This document shows positions 43,640 through 52,868 of a DNA stretch of 64,000 nt, in pieces. This DNA comes from Bradyrhizobium aeschynomenes (GTDB taxonomy: Bacteria; Pseudomonadota; Alphaproteobacteria; Rhizobiales; Xanthobacteraceae). Location: positions 186,001 through 250,000 of the forward strand of contig NZ_JABFDM010000005.1 of assembly GCF_013178945.1 (NCBI RefSeq), given 5' to 3'. How positions within the stretch are numbered: position 1 is the stretch's first letter; the number at the start of each line of letters is the position of its first letter. Under the pieces are notes generated by a model that was not told where the DNA came from, ran no database searches, and worked only from the letters and a program-made list of their open reading frames with translations. The position numbers and the translations under genes are program-made.

Positions 43640-44551
43640 TCATGCTGCGTTTGACTTGGCGGGCTGGAACGGGTCCAGACCGCATGCCATCCGATAATAG
43701 AGTTCATAACGCGGATGATTGGCGACGAGGCCGCGGCTGTCGATCGCGTGATCGATCAGGGTCTCGAGCAGGAGGCGGGCGCCCTTGGGCGGGAGATGCA
43801 CCCCATCGAAATCGAACTCCGGACGCAGCAGATCGCCTTCCGTCAGGTCGGACCAGCGGTCGATCATGAACAGGTTCACCGATCGTACCTTCTGTGCCAG
43901 CTTCCAGTTGAAGGCCTGAACCAGCTTGGTGCGGACCGAGACGGGGCAGTCGTACTTCTGCAGCTCGCGGATGCGCGCTTCCTGCCGGGTCGGAGGCACC
44001 ACGCTCTGGACGTAGACCCGCTTGAAGCCGGCTTGGACCAGCTGGTCGAGGCCGGCAATGAAGGGGCCGAGACGAGCCTCGATCGCTTCGTCGATGATGT
44101 CCCAGGGCACCAGCGGCTTGTCGAGCAGAGGCAGCGTGGTCGCGAACGGGGGAACGAAATCGTGGCTGTCCTTGAGAAGCTGCAGGATCGGGCCGCGAAC
44201 GTCGATCTCGCCGACGGTGATCATGATCAGTGGCGGCCGCACGGCCTGGCCGACGGCCTTGGCGATGGAAAAATCGACCTCGTCCATCGACAAATGCGTC
44301 GCACGACCGTTGCGGACCAGACCCTCATATTCGAGGAAGGCGATGAAGTCTGGATGAAACTCGCCGGTGGCGGGATTGTAGAACTCCCGGGCCGTGGCGC
44401 CTGGAATGTACTTGGTGCGGGCCATGACCCACGCGCCCGTCCAGCGCTCCCGGAACACCATGTTCCGATAGGGCAGGGAATGGCTGTCGCCGACGATATA
44501 GACCGGCAGAACCGTTTCGAGCTCGGTATCCACGCTGATAGTTCCCTTCAC
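43640..44551 (-). CDS. SGNH/GDSL-type hydrolase-like protein
   Basis: A 303-aa soluble protein without a signal peptide. PVYIVGDSHSLPYRN (18 on) carries the GDSH nucleophile, TVGEIDVR stands at the block III position and FDGVHLPPKGA supplies Asp and His. A cytoplasmic esterase or acyltransferase acting on a sugar intermediate is likely. Lies between GSCFA (33 bp) and PhyH (7 bp) genes, in one operon. Confidence 0.72.
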   Translation of the reverse strand: MKGTISVDTELETVLPVYIVGDSHSLPYRNMVFRERWTGAWVMARTKYIPGATAREFYNPATGEFHPDFIAFLEYEGLVRNGRATHLSMDEVDFSIAKAVGQAVRPPLIMITVGEIDVRGPILQLLKDSHDFVPPFATTLPLLDKPLVPWDIIDEAIEARLGPFIAGLDQLVQAGFKRVYVQSVVPPTRQEARIRELQKYDCPVSVRTKLVQAFNWKLAQKVRSVNLFMIDRWSDLTEGDLLRPEFDFDGVHLPPKGARLLLETLIDHAIDSRGLVANHPRYELYYRMACGLDPFQPAKSNAA

Positions 44552-44583
44552 ATCACAGACTGGCCCGTGGCCGCCGCTGGTCC

Positions 44584-45672
44584 TCAGCTTTTCCGGCTGG
44601 CGGCCAGCGCCCGATAGAACTCGTCCTCGTCGCAGACGATCTGCGGCTCGGCGGGCGGAGCAGCCGACCGCTGGCCTGCACCGTCGCCCGTCGATCGCGC
44701 CGTGGCGCCAGCACTTTCTGCCGTGAAATGGGCGAAGAACAGGTTCATCGCCCGCGCGACGCCTTCCGGCGTGACCGACCGGGCATCGTCGGCGAAATAG
44801 GCGCCGGCATTCCTCGCATTGGTGATGATCTCGTAGGACGCGAAATAGTGCACGTTGTCGTAGCGCCGGACCATCTCCTCGGCGGCGACGCGCAGCACGC
44901 TCTTCGAATAGGTCGTCGCCTGCATCACGTGGCGGGACTCCATGGTGGCGGCGAGCGGCACCGGCGAGACCGTCAGGATGATCTGCAGCCGCGGATTGGC
45001 GGCCGACATCAGGTTGATCGCCTCGGCGAGATAGCCGGTGGTCTCCGTGACCGAGAGATTGTGGAATGCGTATCTGGCGTCGTCATAGTCGCCGGCGCTG
45101 CCGCAGCCGGGGCAGGTCGGGTACACAGTGCCGTCGAGCTTGGAAACCCAGCTTTCCGTGAGGCCGAGCGTGAAAATGAACACGTCGGCCGTTTCGATGA
45201 GCTTGCGGACTGCGCGCAAATGCTGCTTGAGATCGGCCTCGGCCTCGATCATCGAGACGAAGCCCTTCGGCGTGATCCGGGGACGCAGGAGATCGAAAAC
45301 CCGGCCGTCGGGGTCGGTCCAGAACTGATCGGCCGGCTGGAAGCCGCCGAACGCACGCTGCAACAGCTGCAGCAGCTGCAGCGTGCTGTAGATGTTGCCG
45401 TAGCGGGCGGAAAAGATGCCGTAGCCGAAGCGCTCCTCCTGCTCGGGCGAAAGATATCCCGGTGCGGTCTCGGTGACGTAGTAGTTGTAGCCGCGCGCCT
45501 TCAGGGCACGCGAAATGTGCTGCGCGAAGCAGCTGCCGGCCGACGCGATGCGCTGATCCGGACCAAACCGCAGTCGTGCGGTCAGATGAGGATCGAGCTC
45601 CGAGGTGCTGCGCTCGGCGACGGCCTGGCGCCAGAAGCTGCTTGCGGGCAGCGTGGTGTAGGGACAGCTCAT
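44584..45672 (-). CDS. GSCFA-domain protein
   Basis: A 362-aa protein with the defining RIASAGSCFAQH (GSCFA at 46-50) and SVSPVPL-type TVSPVPLAATM. GSCFA proteins belong to the SGNH superfamily; many occur in polysaccharide clusters, with no settled reaction. The start is ATG 45672, where GGAAGGTG sits 5 nt upstream. A GTG at 45693 would add 7 residues. Two SGNH-type genes side by side hint at serial acyl chemistry. Confidence 0.88.
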   Translation of the reverse strand: MSCPYTTLPASSFWRQAVAERSTSELDPHLTARLRFGPDQRIASAGSCFAQHISRALKARGYNYYVTETAPGYLSPEQEERFGYGIFSARYGNIYSTLQLLQLLQRAFGGFQPADQFWTDPDGRVFDLLRPRITPKGFVSMIEAEADLKQHLRAVRKLIETADVFIFTLGLTESWVSKLDGTVYPTCPGCGSAGDYDDARYAFHNLSVTETTGYLAEAINLMSAANPRLQIILTVSPVPLAATMESRHVMQATTYSKSVLRVAAEEMVRRYDNVHYFASYEIITNARNAGAYFADDARSVTPEGVARAMNLFFAHFTAESAGATARSTGDGAGQRSAAPPAEPQIVCDEDEFYRALAASRKS

Positions 45673-45733
45673 GCATTCACCTTCCGGCAGCACGGCCCAG
45701 CGAGACGCAACGACGATCGCGCGCGCATGGTGC

Positions 45734-46687
45734 TCACGCCCTCGGCTTCATGCCGCGATAGGAATGGATGATGAACTTGGTGCCCTGGATCGAATAGTCG
45801 CCGGAGTGGCTGGCCACGATCTTGAAGCGGCTGACGAGGTCGGCCCAGGCCTTGCGCTCGCCGGCCTCGGGGTCCGCCTCGTTGCAGTTCCAGTCGTCGA
45901 AGCAGATGACGGCGCCCTTCGAGATGAAGCCGCGTTCGAAACAAGGAACCAGCGCGTCCATGGTCGACGAATACAGATCGCCATCGAAGTGGATCAACGC
46001 CAATCGCGTGTCGTCGGGAAGCTGCTTGACCGTGTCGGCGAACCAGCCTTCGTAGATCTGGACGCGGCTCGGTGGAATGATGGCCTCTACCATCGTCCGC
46101 AGGTCGGCGGCGCTGAGAATCCGGCACCCTCCCTTCGACCATGTGCCCGATTTGACGTGCTGCGATTCGAGATCGACCTTCGCCGTGATCTCCGGCAATC
46201 CCTCGAAGCTGTCGAACAGCCGCAGCTTGCGCAGCGGCTGGTTCGGCTGATAGCGCGTATCGAACACCATTGCATTGGCCAGGGTCCGGGCCGTGAACCC
46301 GCCCATCGTGCCGAATTCGGCGATGTCGCCCTTGACGTCGGCGCTGTTGATGTACATCGCGCTCAAGGTCAGCGTGCGCGCGATCTCCTTGGCAGGCAGG
46401 ATCAGGACGTCGTCGATGTCGAAGAACAGGTACGGCGCGCTGATCTTGTGGGCGTCGAGCCGTTCCAGCGCCTCGGTCTGGCGCGTCCGCGGCTCGGGCA
46501 CCTCGGGCAAGACTTCGGCGACCGGGGCGGGGGCCGGTTCAGGCTCGGGTTCAGGCTCCGGCGCCGTGGCCGCCTGCGGCCGTTCCGGAGGCGGCTGCCC
46601 CATCAGCGCGCGCTTGATCGAGCGCAGCTTGAACAGGGTCTGGGGCGGCAGGCCTTCGGCGATCGCCACCTTCAATGACTTGGTCAT
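45734..46687 (-). CDS. TylF/MycF-family sugar O-methyltransferase, second copy
   Basis: A 317-aa paralogue of 41284 with GDIAEFGTMGGFTARTLA, LFDSFEGLPEI, HFDGDLYSST and CFDDW. ATG 46687 is chosen because the N-terminus (LPP...RSIKRALM) then aligns residue for residue with the paralogue; ATG 46726 would add 13 residues. After ~30 residues comes a PEPEPEPEPAPAPV linker not present in the other copy. The operon order is AT3, this gene, GSCFA, SGNH, PhyH. Confidence 0.9.
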   Translation of the reverse strand: MTKSLKVAIAEGLPPQTLFKLRSIKRALMGQPPPERPQAATAPEPEPEPEPAPAPVAEVLPEVPEPRTRQTEALERLDAHKISAPYLFFDIDDVLILPAKEIARTLTLSAMYINSADVKGDIAEFGTMGGFTARTLANAMVFDTRYQPNQPLRKLRLFDSFEGLPEITAKVDLESQHVKSGTWSKGGCRILSAADLRTMVEAIIPPSRVQIYEGWFADTVKQLPDDTRLALIHFDGDLYSSTMDALVPCFERGFISKGAVICFDDWNCNEADPEAGERKAWADLVSRFKIVASHSGDYSIQGTKFIIHSYRGMKPRA

Positions 46688-46800
46688 GACAGCCCCGTTC
46701 CCCGCGCTCTCGATGTTGGCTGCCATTTTATAGATACATTTTGCCAAGATCGCAAAAGCGGCATGCAGGCTCTGCACTCGTTTTGCGTGGGTGTTCGGCC

Positions 46801-48825
46801 CTAGTGTTCGAACCGGCTGAGAATCAGCGGCGCCAAATGCTCTCGGGCCAGCCAGACCGAGGCGTGCGGCCGCAGATGGGCGGTATCGTTGGTGATGAGG
46901 CCATCGCGCCGGTCGTCGCCGAGATAGGTGAGGCATCCGTCGGAATTGCAGAAGGGCTGCATCTGGTCGACATATTCGAACGGCTCTTCAGCGCGCAATT
47001 GCGCCTCGAATTGCCGGCCGAGGGCGTGAAGACTCTCGTCGAGACGCCCCGGAATGCGCCGGGGCGTGTACGACCAGAATTCGTCGAGAATGATACGGTG
47101 CAGGTCGTAGCGCCAATGCGGACGCTGGCCCAGCACGAGCACGTGCTTGACACCGTGCTGCCTGATCAGTTTCGCATAGGCGCGGATATAGTCGATGTCG
47201 TAGGAATTGTACGATGCCATCAGCACGATGTCGGGCGGATCGGCCTTGATCCGCTCGAGGGCGAAATGGTTCGCCTTGTGACAATGGTCGCTCTCGATCA
47301 ACTCCTTCGAGAAGGGCTGGACCCGGCAACCGGAGCTGTAGAGCAGCAACAGGGAGACGCTTTCGGGCAGCACCTGCTTCAAGCCATGGTACAGATCCGC
47401 GCCGTTGGAATCGCCGAGGATCAGCACGCTGCGCGGCGTGTGCCGTGTGTAGCAGGCCGGGTCGACGGGACGCGGCGCTCTCGTTGGCGTCGGGCTGTCG
47501 AAGCTGTAGAAGTTGCACGGCAGCTGGTTGATCAGCCTGGCTTCGTCGATCGTGCGTTGCGATCCGCGGTCGAAGAACTGGGCATAGACGCTCTTCTCGT
47601 CGGGAAAGCGTTGGGGAAACCCGTCCCTGACGAGGATGATCGCGCCGCACGCGGCGATCGCCAGCATGGCCGCGCACAGCGGTGGGGCGACCCTGCGCTC
47701 CCGCCGTTCCTTCCTGATCGGCCGCTCCACGAATTGGTACGTCAGCCAGGCGAGGCCAACGGCGGCGGCGACCAGCGCGCCGCGCACGGCAGCCGACGTC
47801 TCGTGGTGGAGAATGTCCTTGGCGAACGCCAGCAGCGGCCAGTGCCACAGATACAGCGGGTAGCTGATCGTGCCGATGAAGACCATGAGCCGCGTCGACA
47901 GCAGGCGGCGGTTCACCCAGCCATCCGGGCCGCCAAAGATGATCAGGCCCGCGCCCGCCACCGGCATGAGCGCCCACCAGCCGGGAAAGGCATCGCGCAC
48001 GCTGATCAGAAAGACCGCGGCCAGGACCAGAACGAGGCCGAGCGCGCCGGCCGCCTGCCGTGCGAAAGCGTCTGCGCTGAAACGCCCGGTTCTCGGGCGG
48101 CCAACGCTCGGATTTTCTGGCCGGGCAAAAACGCTTGGCCAGGCAAAACTGGCCTGGGCGAGCAGGGCCCCCGCGGCCAGCTCCCAGAATCGGGAGGCGG
48201 GCGAGAAGAACGCCGCCACCTGGTTCGTGGCCGTGATCTTGATGCCATAGGCCAACGAAGCGGCGAAGATGGCTGCGAACACCATGAAAAGGTTCAGTCG
48301 CATGCGCCAGGCGATGGCGATCAGCGCCGGCCAGATCAGATAGAACTGTTCCTCGATGGCCAGCGACCACAGATGCAGCAGGACCTTGGTGTCGGAGGCG
48401 ACGTCGAAATAATTGGCCTCTCGCCACAGCGCGAAATTGGTCAGGAACGCGGCCCCCGCGAGCGCGTGCTTGCCGAGCCTGCGGAAGTCCTCCGGCCACA
48501 GCACCAGCCATCCGGCGACGAGGCACACCGCGGTGACCAGGAGCAGCGCCGGAAACAGCCGCCGCACCCGTCGCGCATAGAAGGTCACGAAGCTGAAGCG
48601 ATCGCGCGCGATCTCGTCGAGAATGATCGAGGTGATCAGAAATCCGGAGATCACGAAGAAGACGTCGACACCAACGAAACCGCTCGGGAATGCAGTCGGG
48701 AAGGCGTGATAGCCCACGACCGACAGCACCGCGACCGCGCGAAGCCCGTCGATGTCGGGCCTGTAGCCGCGAAGCCGGGACGTCGCTCGTGCGCTCTCGT
48801 CGTTGGCCGCGAGTGGCGAATGCAT
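46801..48825 (-). CDS. Acyltransferase-3 with C-terminal SGNH domain, third copy
   Basis: About 674 aa. The AT3 domain has IDGLRAVAVLSVVGYH, GVDVFFVISGFLITS, YARRVRRLFPAL and LLHLWSLAIEEQFY; the SGNH domain has ILGDSNGADLYHG and TNDTAHLRP. It is more distant from the plus-strand pair, as it has GDSN and no FD.GHLT. ATG 48825 is used; GTG 48864 would add 13 residues. First gene of the minus-strand decoration operon, with ~110 bp before the TylF gene. Confidence 0.9.
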   Translation of the reverse strand: MHSPLAANDESARATSRLRGYRPDIDGLRAVAVLSVVGYHAFPTAFPSGFVGVDVFFVISGFLITSIILDEIARDRFSFVTFYARRVRRLFPALLLVTAVCLVAGWLVLWPEDFRRLGKHALAGAAFLTNFALWREANYFDVASDTKVLLHLWSLAIEEQFYLIWPALIAIAWRMRLNLFMVFAAIFAASLAYGIKITATNQVAAFFSPASRFWELAAGALLAQASFAWPSVFARPENPSVGRPRTGRFSADAFARQAAGALGLVLVLAAVFLISVRDAFPGWWALMPVAGAGLIIFGGPDGWVNRRLLSTRLMVFIGTISYPLYLWHWPLLAFAKDILHHETSAAVRGALVAAAVGLAWLTYQFVERPIRKERRERRVAPPLCAAMLAIAACGAIILVRDGFPQRFPDEKSVYAQFFDRGSQRTIDEARLINQLPCNFYSFDSPTPTRAPRPVDPACYTRHTPRSVLILGDSNGADLYHGLKQVLPESVSLLLLYSSGCRVQPFSKELIESDHCHKANHFALERIKADPPDIVLMASYNSYDIDYIRAYAKLIRQHGVKHVLVLGQRPHWRYDLHRIILDEFWSYTPRRIPGRLDESLHALGRQFEAQLRAEEPFEYVDQMQPFCNSDGCLTYLGDDRRDGLITNDTAHLRPHASVWLAREHLAPLILSRFEH

Positions 48826-48864
48826 GGGGCGAGCTCGGATGGCCTCTGCGGTCAGGCGCGACAC

Positions 48865-49480
48865 GCGCCCGACCAGCCTAGCCTGCGATCACGTCCGGTT
48901 CAAATTTTCGTTGCTCTTCGTGATGGGACGCTCTGGCTGGTCCGGCTGCGCGTTTGCGCCGAATTCATCTGCTCGATCAAAGAGATGGCTTATGTCCAGA
49001 TCGGCGCCGAAAAATATTCCTGTTTCGTTTTTGCAGAAAATGTGGTTCTCTCGGCCATCCCGCCCCGTGCAGAGGGACGTACGCGTCGTCACGATACGTG
49101 GGGGTGGGCTGCGATGGACGCGGCGGCTGTGCCAGACGAGCGCAGCCGGTGCGGACGGCGAAGTCGTGTGGTCCTGGCCTCTCGACGCTGAGGTCAAGTC
49201 CGTGGTCGTTGCTTTGGGCACGCGCGGGCGATGGGGGCAAGAAAGCCGATCCCCAGGGAGAGCACGAAGGACACCGTAAAACCCGATCGCGCGGGGAAGG
49301 CCGGGTCTGTCCGGCTGTACCTGTGGTACCTGCCGCCTGCATTCTTTTGAGCAGGCGGGCCACGGGCCTCAGCCGAGGTCCGGCCTTCCTCGCGCCCTCT
49401 CGTTCCGAGAGGGCGGTGACCGGAGCATCACTCGGACGCCGATGGGTCGCGAGAGCGTCTGTCGACGTCTTCAGTCAACC
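48865..49480. other. 616-bp gene-free region with dispersed repeat copy B
   Basis: Lies between the AT3 gene and the eleven-gene operon's last gene. The right two thirds are repeat copy B; the left part (48865-49080) is AT-richer in places and should carry the promoter of the AT3 operon. No coding signal was found on either strand. Confidence 0.6.
49080..49470. repeat. Structured dispersed repeat, copy B
   Basis: Aligns in the same orientation with 1780-2195. Conserved stems: 49295-49304/49380-49389 (GGAAGGCCGG/CCGGCCTTCC), 49333-49340/49351-49358 (CCGCCTGC/GCAGGCGG) and 49393-49399/49409-49415 (CGCCCTC/GAGGGCG). It ends close to the stop of the methyltransferase gene at 49481, so its hairpins may help end transcription of the eleven-gene operon. 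Confidence 0.75.
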
Positions 49481-50143
49481 TCATTCGAAGAAGATGAACT
49501 CGTGGTCGCCGGTGTAGCCGGAGCGCTTGAACTCGAAGGCCCATTCCTCGGGGGTGTGGAAGATGCGGCAGGTGAGCTGCCAGTACATCAGGTTCACCTT
49601 CTCGCGCTCGTTGCGATAGCCCTCGACGCAGAGGTACTTCGCGCCGCGGCTGACGCGCTCCATCTCGCGCAGCGCAGCGTCGAGATCGTAGTTGTAGAGA
49701 TTGTGCAGCGTGTTGATCGAGATGACGAGATCGAAATGCTTGTCGGGGTAGGGCAGCTTGGCGGCGGAGCCGACCTGGCAGAACGGCTTCACGCTCTCCA
49801 TCGTATGCTCAACGCCATAGGACGAGATGTCGATGCCGGCGACTTCGAGATCCGGGATCGCTTCGCGGAAATCGTGGAGAATGAAACCCTTGCCGGAGCC
49901 GACGTCGAGCACGCGCATGCCCGGCTTGATGCCGTAGGTCTCGATCATCGCATCGGCGACCTTGCGCCAGCGGCCGTCATATTTGTAGCCGCCATAGCCG
50001 GTCTCGCGGCTGCCGTCCCAGTAGTCGTAGTCGAACTTGATCGCCATCTCAGCGACATCGGCCTTGTCGCGCTGGGTGACGCGCGCAAGGTAGTCGCGCT
50101 TGGTCGATTTGTGGACGAGACTGACGAACTCGCGATAGGCCAT
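49481..50143 (-). CDS. Class I SAM-dependent methyltransferase
   Basis: A 220-aa methyltransferase with VLDVGSGKGF (motif I), VAGIDIS, LPYPDKHFDLVISINTLHN and a short C-terminus. Last gene of the eleven-gene operon, 28 bp after the APH-type kinase. A methyl group on the finished sugar or its nucleotide form is a reasonable guess; nothing in the sequence tells the atom. Confidence 0.85.
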   Translation of the reverse strand: MAYREFVSLVHKSTKRDYLARVTQRDKADVAEMAIKFDYDYWDGSRETGYGGYKYDGRWRKVADAMIETYGIKPGMRVLDVGSGKGFILHDFREAIPDLEVAGIDISSYGVEHTMESVKPFCQVGSAAKLPYPDKHFDLVISINTLHNLYNYDLDAALREMERVSRGAKYLCVEGYRNEREKVNLMYWQLTCRIFHTPEEWAFEFKRSGYTGDHEFIFFE

Positions 50144-50171
50144 GAAGATCTCCGGGCGTTACGATTGTCGG

Positions 50172-51218
50172 TTAATCGGATGTGGCGCCGATCAGGCCGA
50201 GCTGCGCCTCGGCCTTGGCGAGCTGCGCGGCGCAGCGCTGCGCCCAGGCGCCGGTGTCGGCGAAGGCGCGGCGGGTGGCGCCAAGCGGCAGGAAGTCGTT
50301 CAGGATGATGCAGGTCCATTTGACCTGATAGGCGTCGATCAACAGCCGGCAGCGTGCGACGCTCGCTGCGTCGAGCCCGAGGCCGTCGGTCAGGCGGTCG
50401 ATGAAGTGCTCGTGCACGGCGAGCGGCACCGGCACCTCCGGCTGGCAGAAAAAGTCCGAGACCAGCTTGGCCGGATCATCGCGGCCGGCATATTCGAAGT
50501 CGAGGAAGGTCAGCTTGCCCTGGTCGTCGATCAGCGCGTTGTGGAAGCCAAAATCGGACGGCGACAGGCAGACCTGGTCGGCGGGGATGGCGGCCTCGAA
50601 GGCAAGCCCTTCAGCCGCAGCGCCGCGCAAAATGTTAGCCTTCACGTCGGCCCATTCCGGCTGCAGCCGCTCCGCCACAAACTGCCGGGCCGCCGTGACA
50701 TGAGGCACGTCGGCATCGAGCGTCGCCAGCCGCGCCACCCGGCGCTCGACGGTGGCGAGGTGCTCGGCGAGCGAAAAGCAGGCTTCGGACCCCGGCGCCA
50801 GAGCGGGGCGGGGCGGGGCGTTCACCGCGAGCACGAAGTCGATCGCGGCATCGACGTGAGCCGGCGCCAGTTCGAGCGGGGTCAGCTTGCGTCCTTCGAC
50901 GAAGCTGTAGAGGCCGGCCTGCTCAGCGCGATCGCACGCGAGTGGCTCGGGCACGACGCGGACGCCGTGCGACCAGGCGTGGCTGATGAAGCTCCACTCA
51001 GCGCCCAACCGGTCACGCGTGTCGCGGGCGTCGGTGAAGTAGCGCTTGAGGACCAGCGGGCCATCGGCGGTGTCGAGGCGGAAGACCTGGTTGTTGCGGC
51101 CGCCGGCGAGCCGCGTCAGCCCCGTCGGGGTTGCCTTGCCGGCCTGCGCGGTGAGACGCTGCGCCAACGCCAGCAGGGCGGCGTCCGCGCTGGCCTCAGC
51201 CGCGGTCACGGACGACAT
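50172..51218 (-). CDS. APH/choline-kinase-fold phosphotransferase
   Basis: A 348-aa kinase-fold protein. GGRNNQVFRLDT and PLVLKRYF form the N-lobe with the ATP Lys; LSPSDFGFHNAL is the catalytic loop (Asp and Asn kept, the usual His replaced) and FLDFEYAGRDDP the metal loop. In this operon a sugar or sugar-alcohol kinase is likely, rather than antibiotic resistance. Its start overlaps the HAD gene by 23 bp. Confidence 0.82.
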   Translation of the reverse strand: MSSVTAAEASADAALLALAQRLTAQAGKATPTGLTRLAGGRNNQVFRLDTADGPLVLKRYFTDARDTRDRLGAEWSFISHAWSHGVRVVPEPLACDRAEQAGLYSFVEGRKLTPLELAPAHVDAAIDFVLAVNAPPRPALAPGSEACFSLAEHLATVERRVARLATLDADVPHVTAARQFVAERLQPEWADVKANILRGAAAEGLAFEAAIPADQVCLSPSDFGFHNALIDDQGKLTFLDFEYAGRDDPAKLVSDFFCQPEVPVPLAVHEHFIDRLTDGLGLDAASVARCRLLIDAYQVKWTCIILNDFLPLGATRRAFADTGAWAQRCAAQLAKAEAQLGLIGATSD

Positions 51219-51813
51219 CCGCCGCGATCTCGGCCCAGGACGCGCGCCGTTCGTAAGGCACGGCCTTGGCCGCGAACTGGTTCTCCGGGTCGAACAGCAC
51301 CTTGCGCATGCCCTCGGGGAATCCGCTCATCCCCAGGATCTCCGGCAGATCGTCGACGAAGACCTCGCAGGCCAGCGCGTGCGCACGGGCGACCTTCTCG
51401 TCCTTGGTCAGCTCGAAGAACACCCGGTCCGGCGCGATCTGGCCGGGGGCCTCGCCCATCAGGCCGCGATCGGTCAGGAAGCCGCGCGCGGCGGCATGCA
51501 TGTCGTGCTTGGGACCGAGAATGGGGTGCTTGGTCTTATGACTGACGATGAACAGGTCGTGGCCGGCGCCGCGGGCGGCCGTGACGAACTCGGCAAAGCC
51601 GGGGTAGGGCGAGACGAGATCCATGCGGGCGCCGTAGACATAGCCCTGCAGCTCGGTGAAATCGTCCTTGCGCCCGGAGCCGTTGAGATGGTCGCGCACG
51701 CTGTTCTTGTCGCGGCCGAGATCGGCCGGGATCAGGCCGCGCTCCAGCGCTGCCGCATGAAACACGCCGTCATAGCAGGCGATCGTGTTGTCGAAGTCGA
51801 TCCCGATCCGCAT
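51196..51813 (-). CDS. HAD-superfamily phosphatase
   Basis: A 205-aa HAD enzyme with nucleophile motif GIDFDNTI (Asp6, Asp8), FIVSHKTKH (motif II Ser) and VFVDDLPEI (motif IV). It is not of the GmhB subtype (no TNQSG or CPYH). It probably dephosphorylates a sugar phosphate between the transketolase, isomerase and nucleotidyl steps. It is 9 bp after the dehydrogenase and overlaps the kinase gene. Confidence 0.82.
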   Translation of the reverse strand: MRIGIDFDNTIACYDGVFHAAALERGLIPADLGRDKNSVRDHLNGSGRKDDFTELQGYVYGARMDLVSPYPGFAEFVTAARGAGHDLFIVSHKTKHPILGPKHDMHAAARGFLTDRGLMGEAPGQIAPDRVFFELTKDEKVARAHALACEVFVDDLPEILGMSGFPEGMRKVLFDPENQFAAKAVPYERRASWAEIAADVVRDRG

Positions 51814-51822
51814 GGCCAGAAC

Positions 51823-52860
51823 TTAAGCCAGCGACATGTCGATCAGCGGACGGCCGACCTTGCCGGCGGCGAGGTCTTGCAGCGCCTGATCGGCCTGGGC
51901 GAGGCTGTAGGGCTTCGACAAGAGGTCCCGCACCGGGAAGCGGCCGGAGCTCAGCAGCCGGCCGTAGCGCCCGTAGTCGCGGTCCGGCACGCTGTCGCCG
52001 CCCCAGGTGCCGAGCAGGCTCTTGCCCTGGTTGAAGACGCCGGGATTCAAGGTCAGCGCCGCGCCGTGCTTGGCGTTGCCGATCACGACCGCGCGGCCGC
52101 CCTGCTGGCGGGTGGCGTTCACAGCCTGATCCATGACGCCCGGAATGCCGGAGGATTCGACCGCGAGATCAACGCCCTGCGGCACGATCTTCTTGATCTC
52201 GGCCAGCACGTCGCCGGAGGCGTCGATGACGTGGGTCGCGCCGTAGATCTGGGCGAGCGCGCGGCGGGTCGGGTTGGGGTCGATGCCGATCACCGGCATC
52301 GCACCAGCCAAAGCCGCGGCCATCAGCGCGTTGAGCCCGATGCCGCCGGTGCCGAACACGGCGACCGCATCGCCCGGCTGCACCTTCAGAACGTTGTAGA
52401 CCGCGCCCATGCCGGTCGGCGCGGCGCAGCCGAGCAGCACCGCGACGTCCATCGGCAGGTCGGGCGGCAGCAGGGTCAGGCGGTTCTCGCTGACGACGGA
52501 ATGGCGCTGGAAGGTGGTGACGCCGCCGGCGTTGACCTTCTTGCCGTCCCAGTCATAGACCGCGCCGCCGGCCTCGATGCCGGTGCCCTTGATCCAGGAC
52601 AGCACGACCTTGTCGCCGACCTTGACCTTGGTGACGGCGCTGCCGGTCTCGATCACCGTGCCGGTGCCCTCATGGCCGAGGCAATGCGGCACCCATTTGT
52701 CCTCGCCCTTGTCGCCGCGCCACTCCATCACCTGCGTGCCGCAGGCGCCGGAATAGGCGATCTCGACCAGCACCTGGCCCGGCTTCAGAGCGGGGGTCTC
52801 GATCTCGGCGAGCACGAGCGGCTGGCCGGTCTGGACCAGGAGGGCAGCTTGGGTCTTCAT
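51823..52860 (-). CDS. Zinc-type medium-chain alcohol dehydrogenase lacking the structural zinc lobe
   Basis: A 345-aa MDR dehydrogenase. Catalytic zinc ligands are in place: Cys40 (GACGTQ), His63-Glu64 (LGHEG) and Cys145 (LGCAAPTG). The NAD site is FGTGGIGLNALMAA. The lobe around 90-115, which holds four Cys for structural zinc in related alcohol dehydrogenases, has none. It may oxidise a secondary alcohol of the sugar or polyol intermediate. It lies 8 bp after the transketolase gene pair. Confidence 0.85.
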   Translation of the reverse strand: MKTQAALLVQTGQPLVLAEIETPALKPGQVLVEIAYSGACGTQVMEWRGDKGEDKWVPHCLGHEGTGTVIETGSAVTKVKVGDKVVLSWIKGTGIEAGGAVYDWDGKKVNAGGVTTFQRHSVVSENRLTLLPPDLPMDVAVLLGCAAPTGMGAVYNVLKVQPGDAVAVFGTGGIGLNALMAAALAGAMPVIGIDPNPTRRALAQIYGATHVIDASGDVLAEIKKIVPQGVDLAVESSGIPGVMDQAVNATRQQGGRAVVIGNAKHGAALTLNPGVFNQGKSLLGTWGGDSVPDRDYGRYGRLLSSGRFPVRDLLSKPYSLAQADQALQDLAAGKVGRPLIDMSLA

Positions 52861-52868
52861 GTGATGTC

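Noticed and set aside
50172..51218. Aminoglycoside resistance gene
   Set aside because: The kinase fold is right, but the catalytic loop (SPSDFGFHN) and the sugar-pathway operon point to a metabolic kinase.
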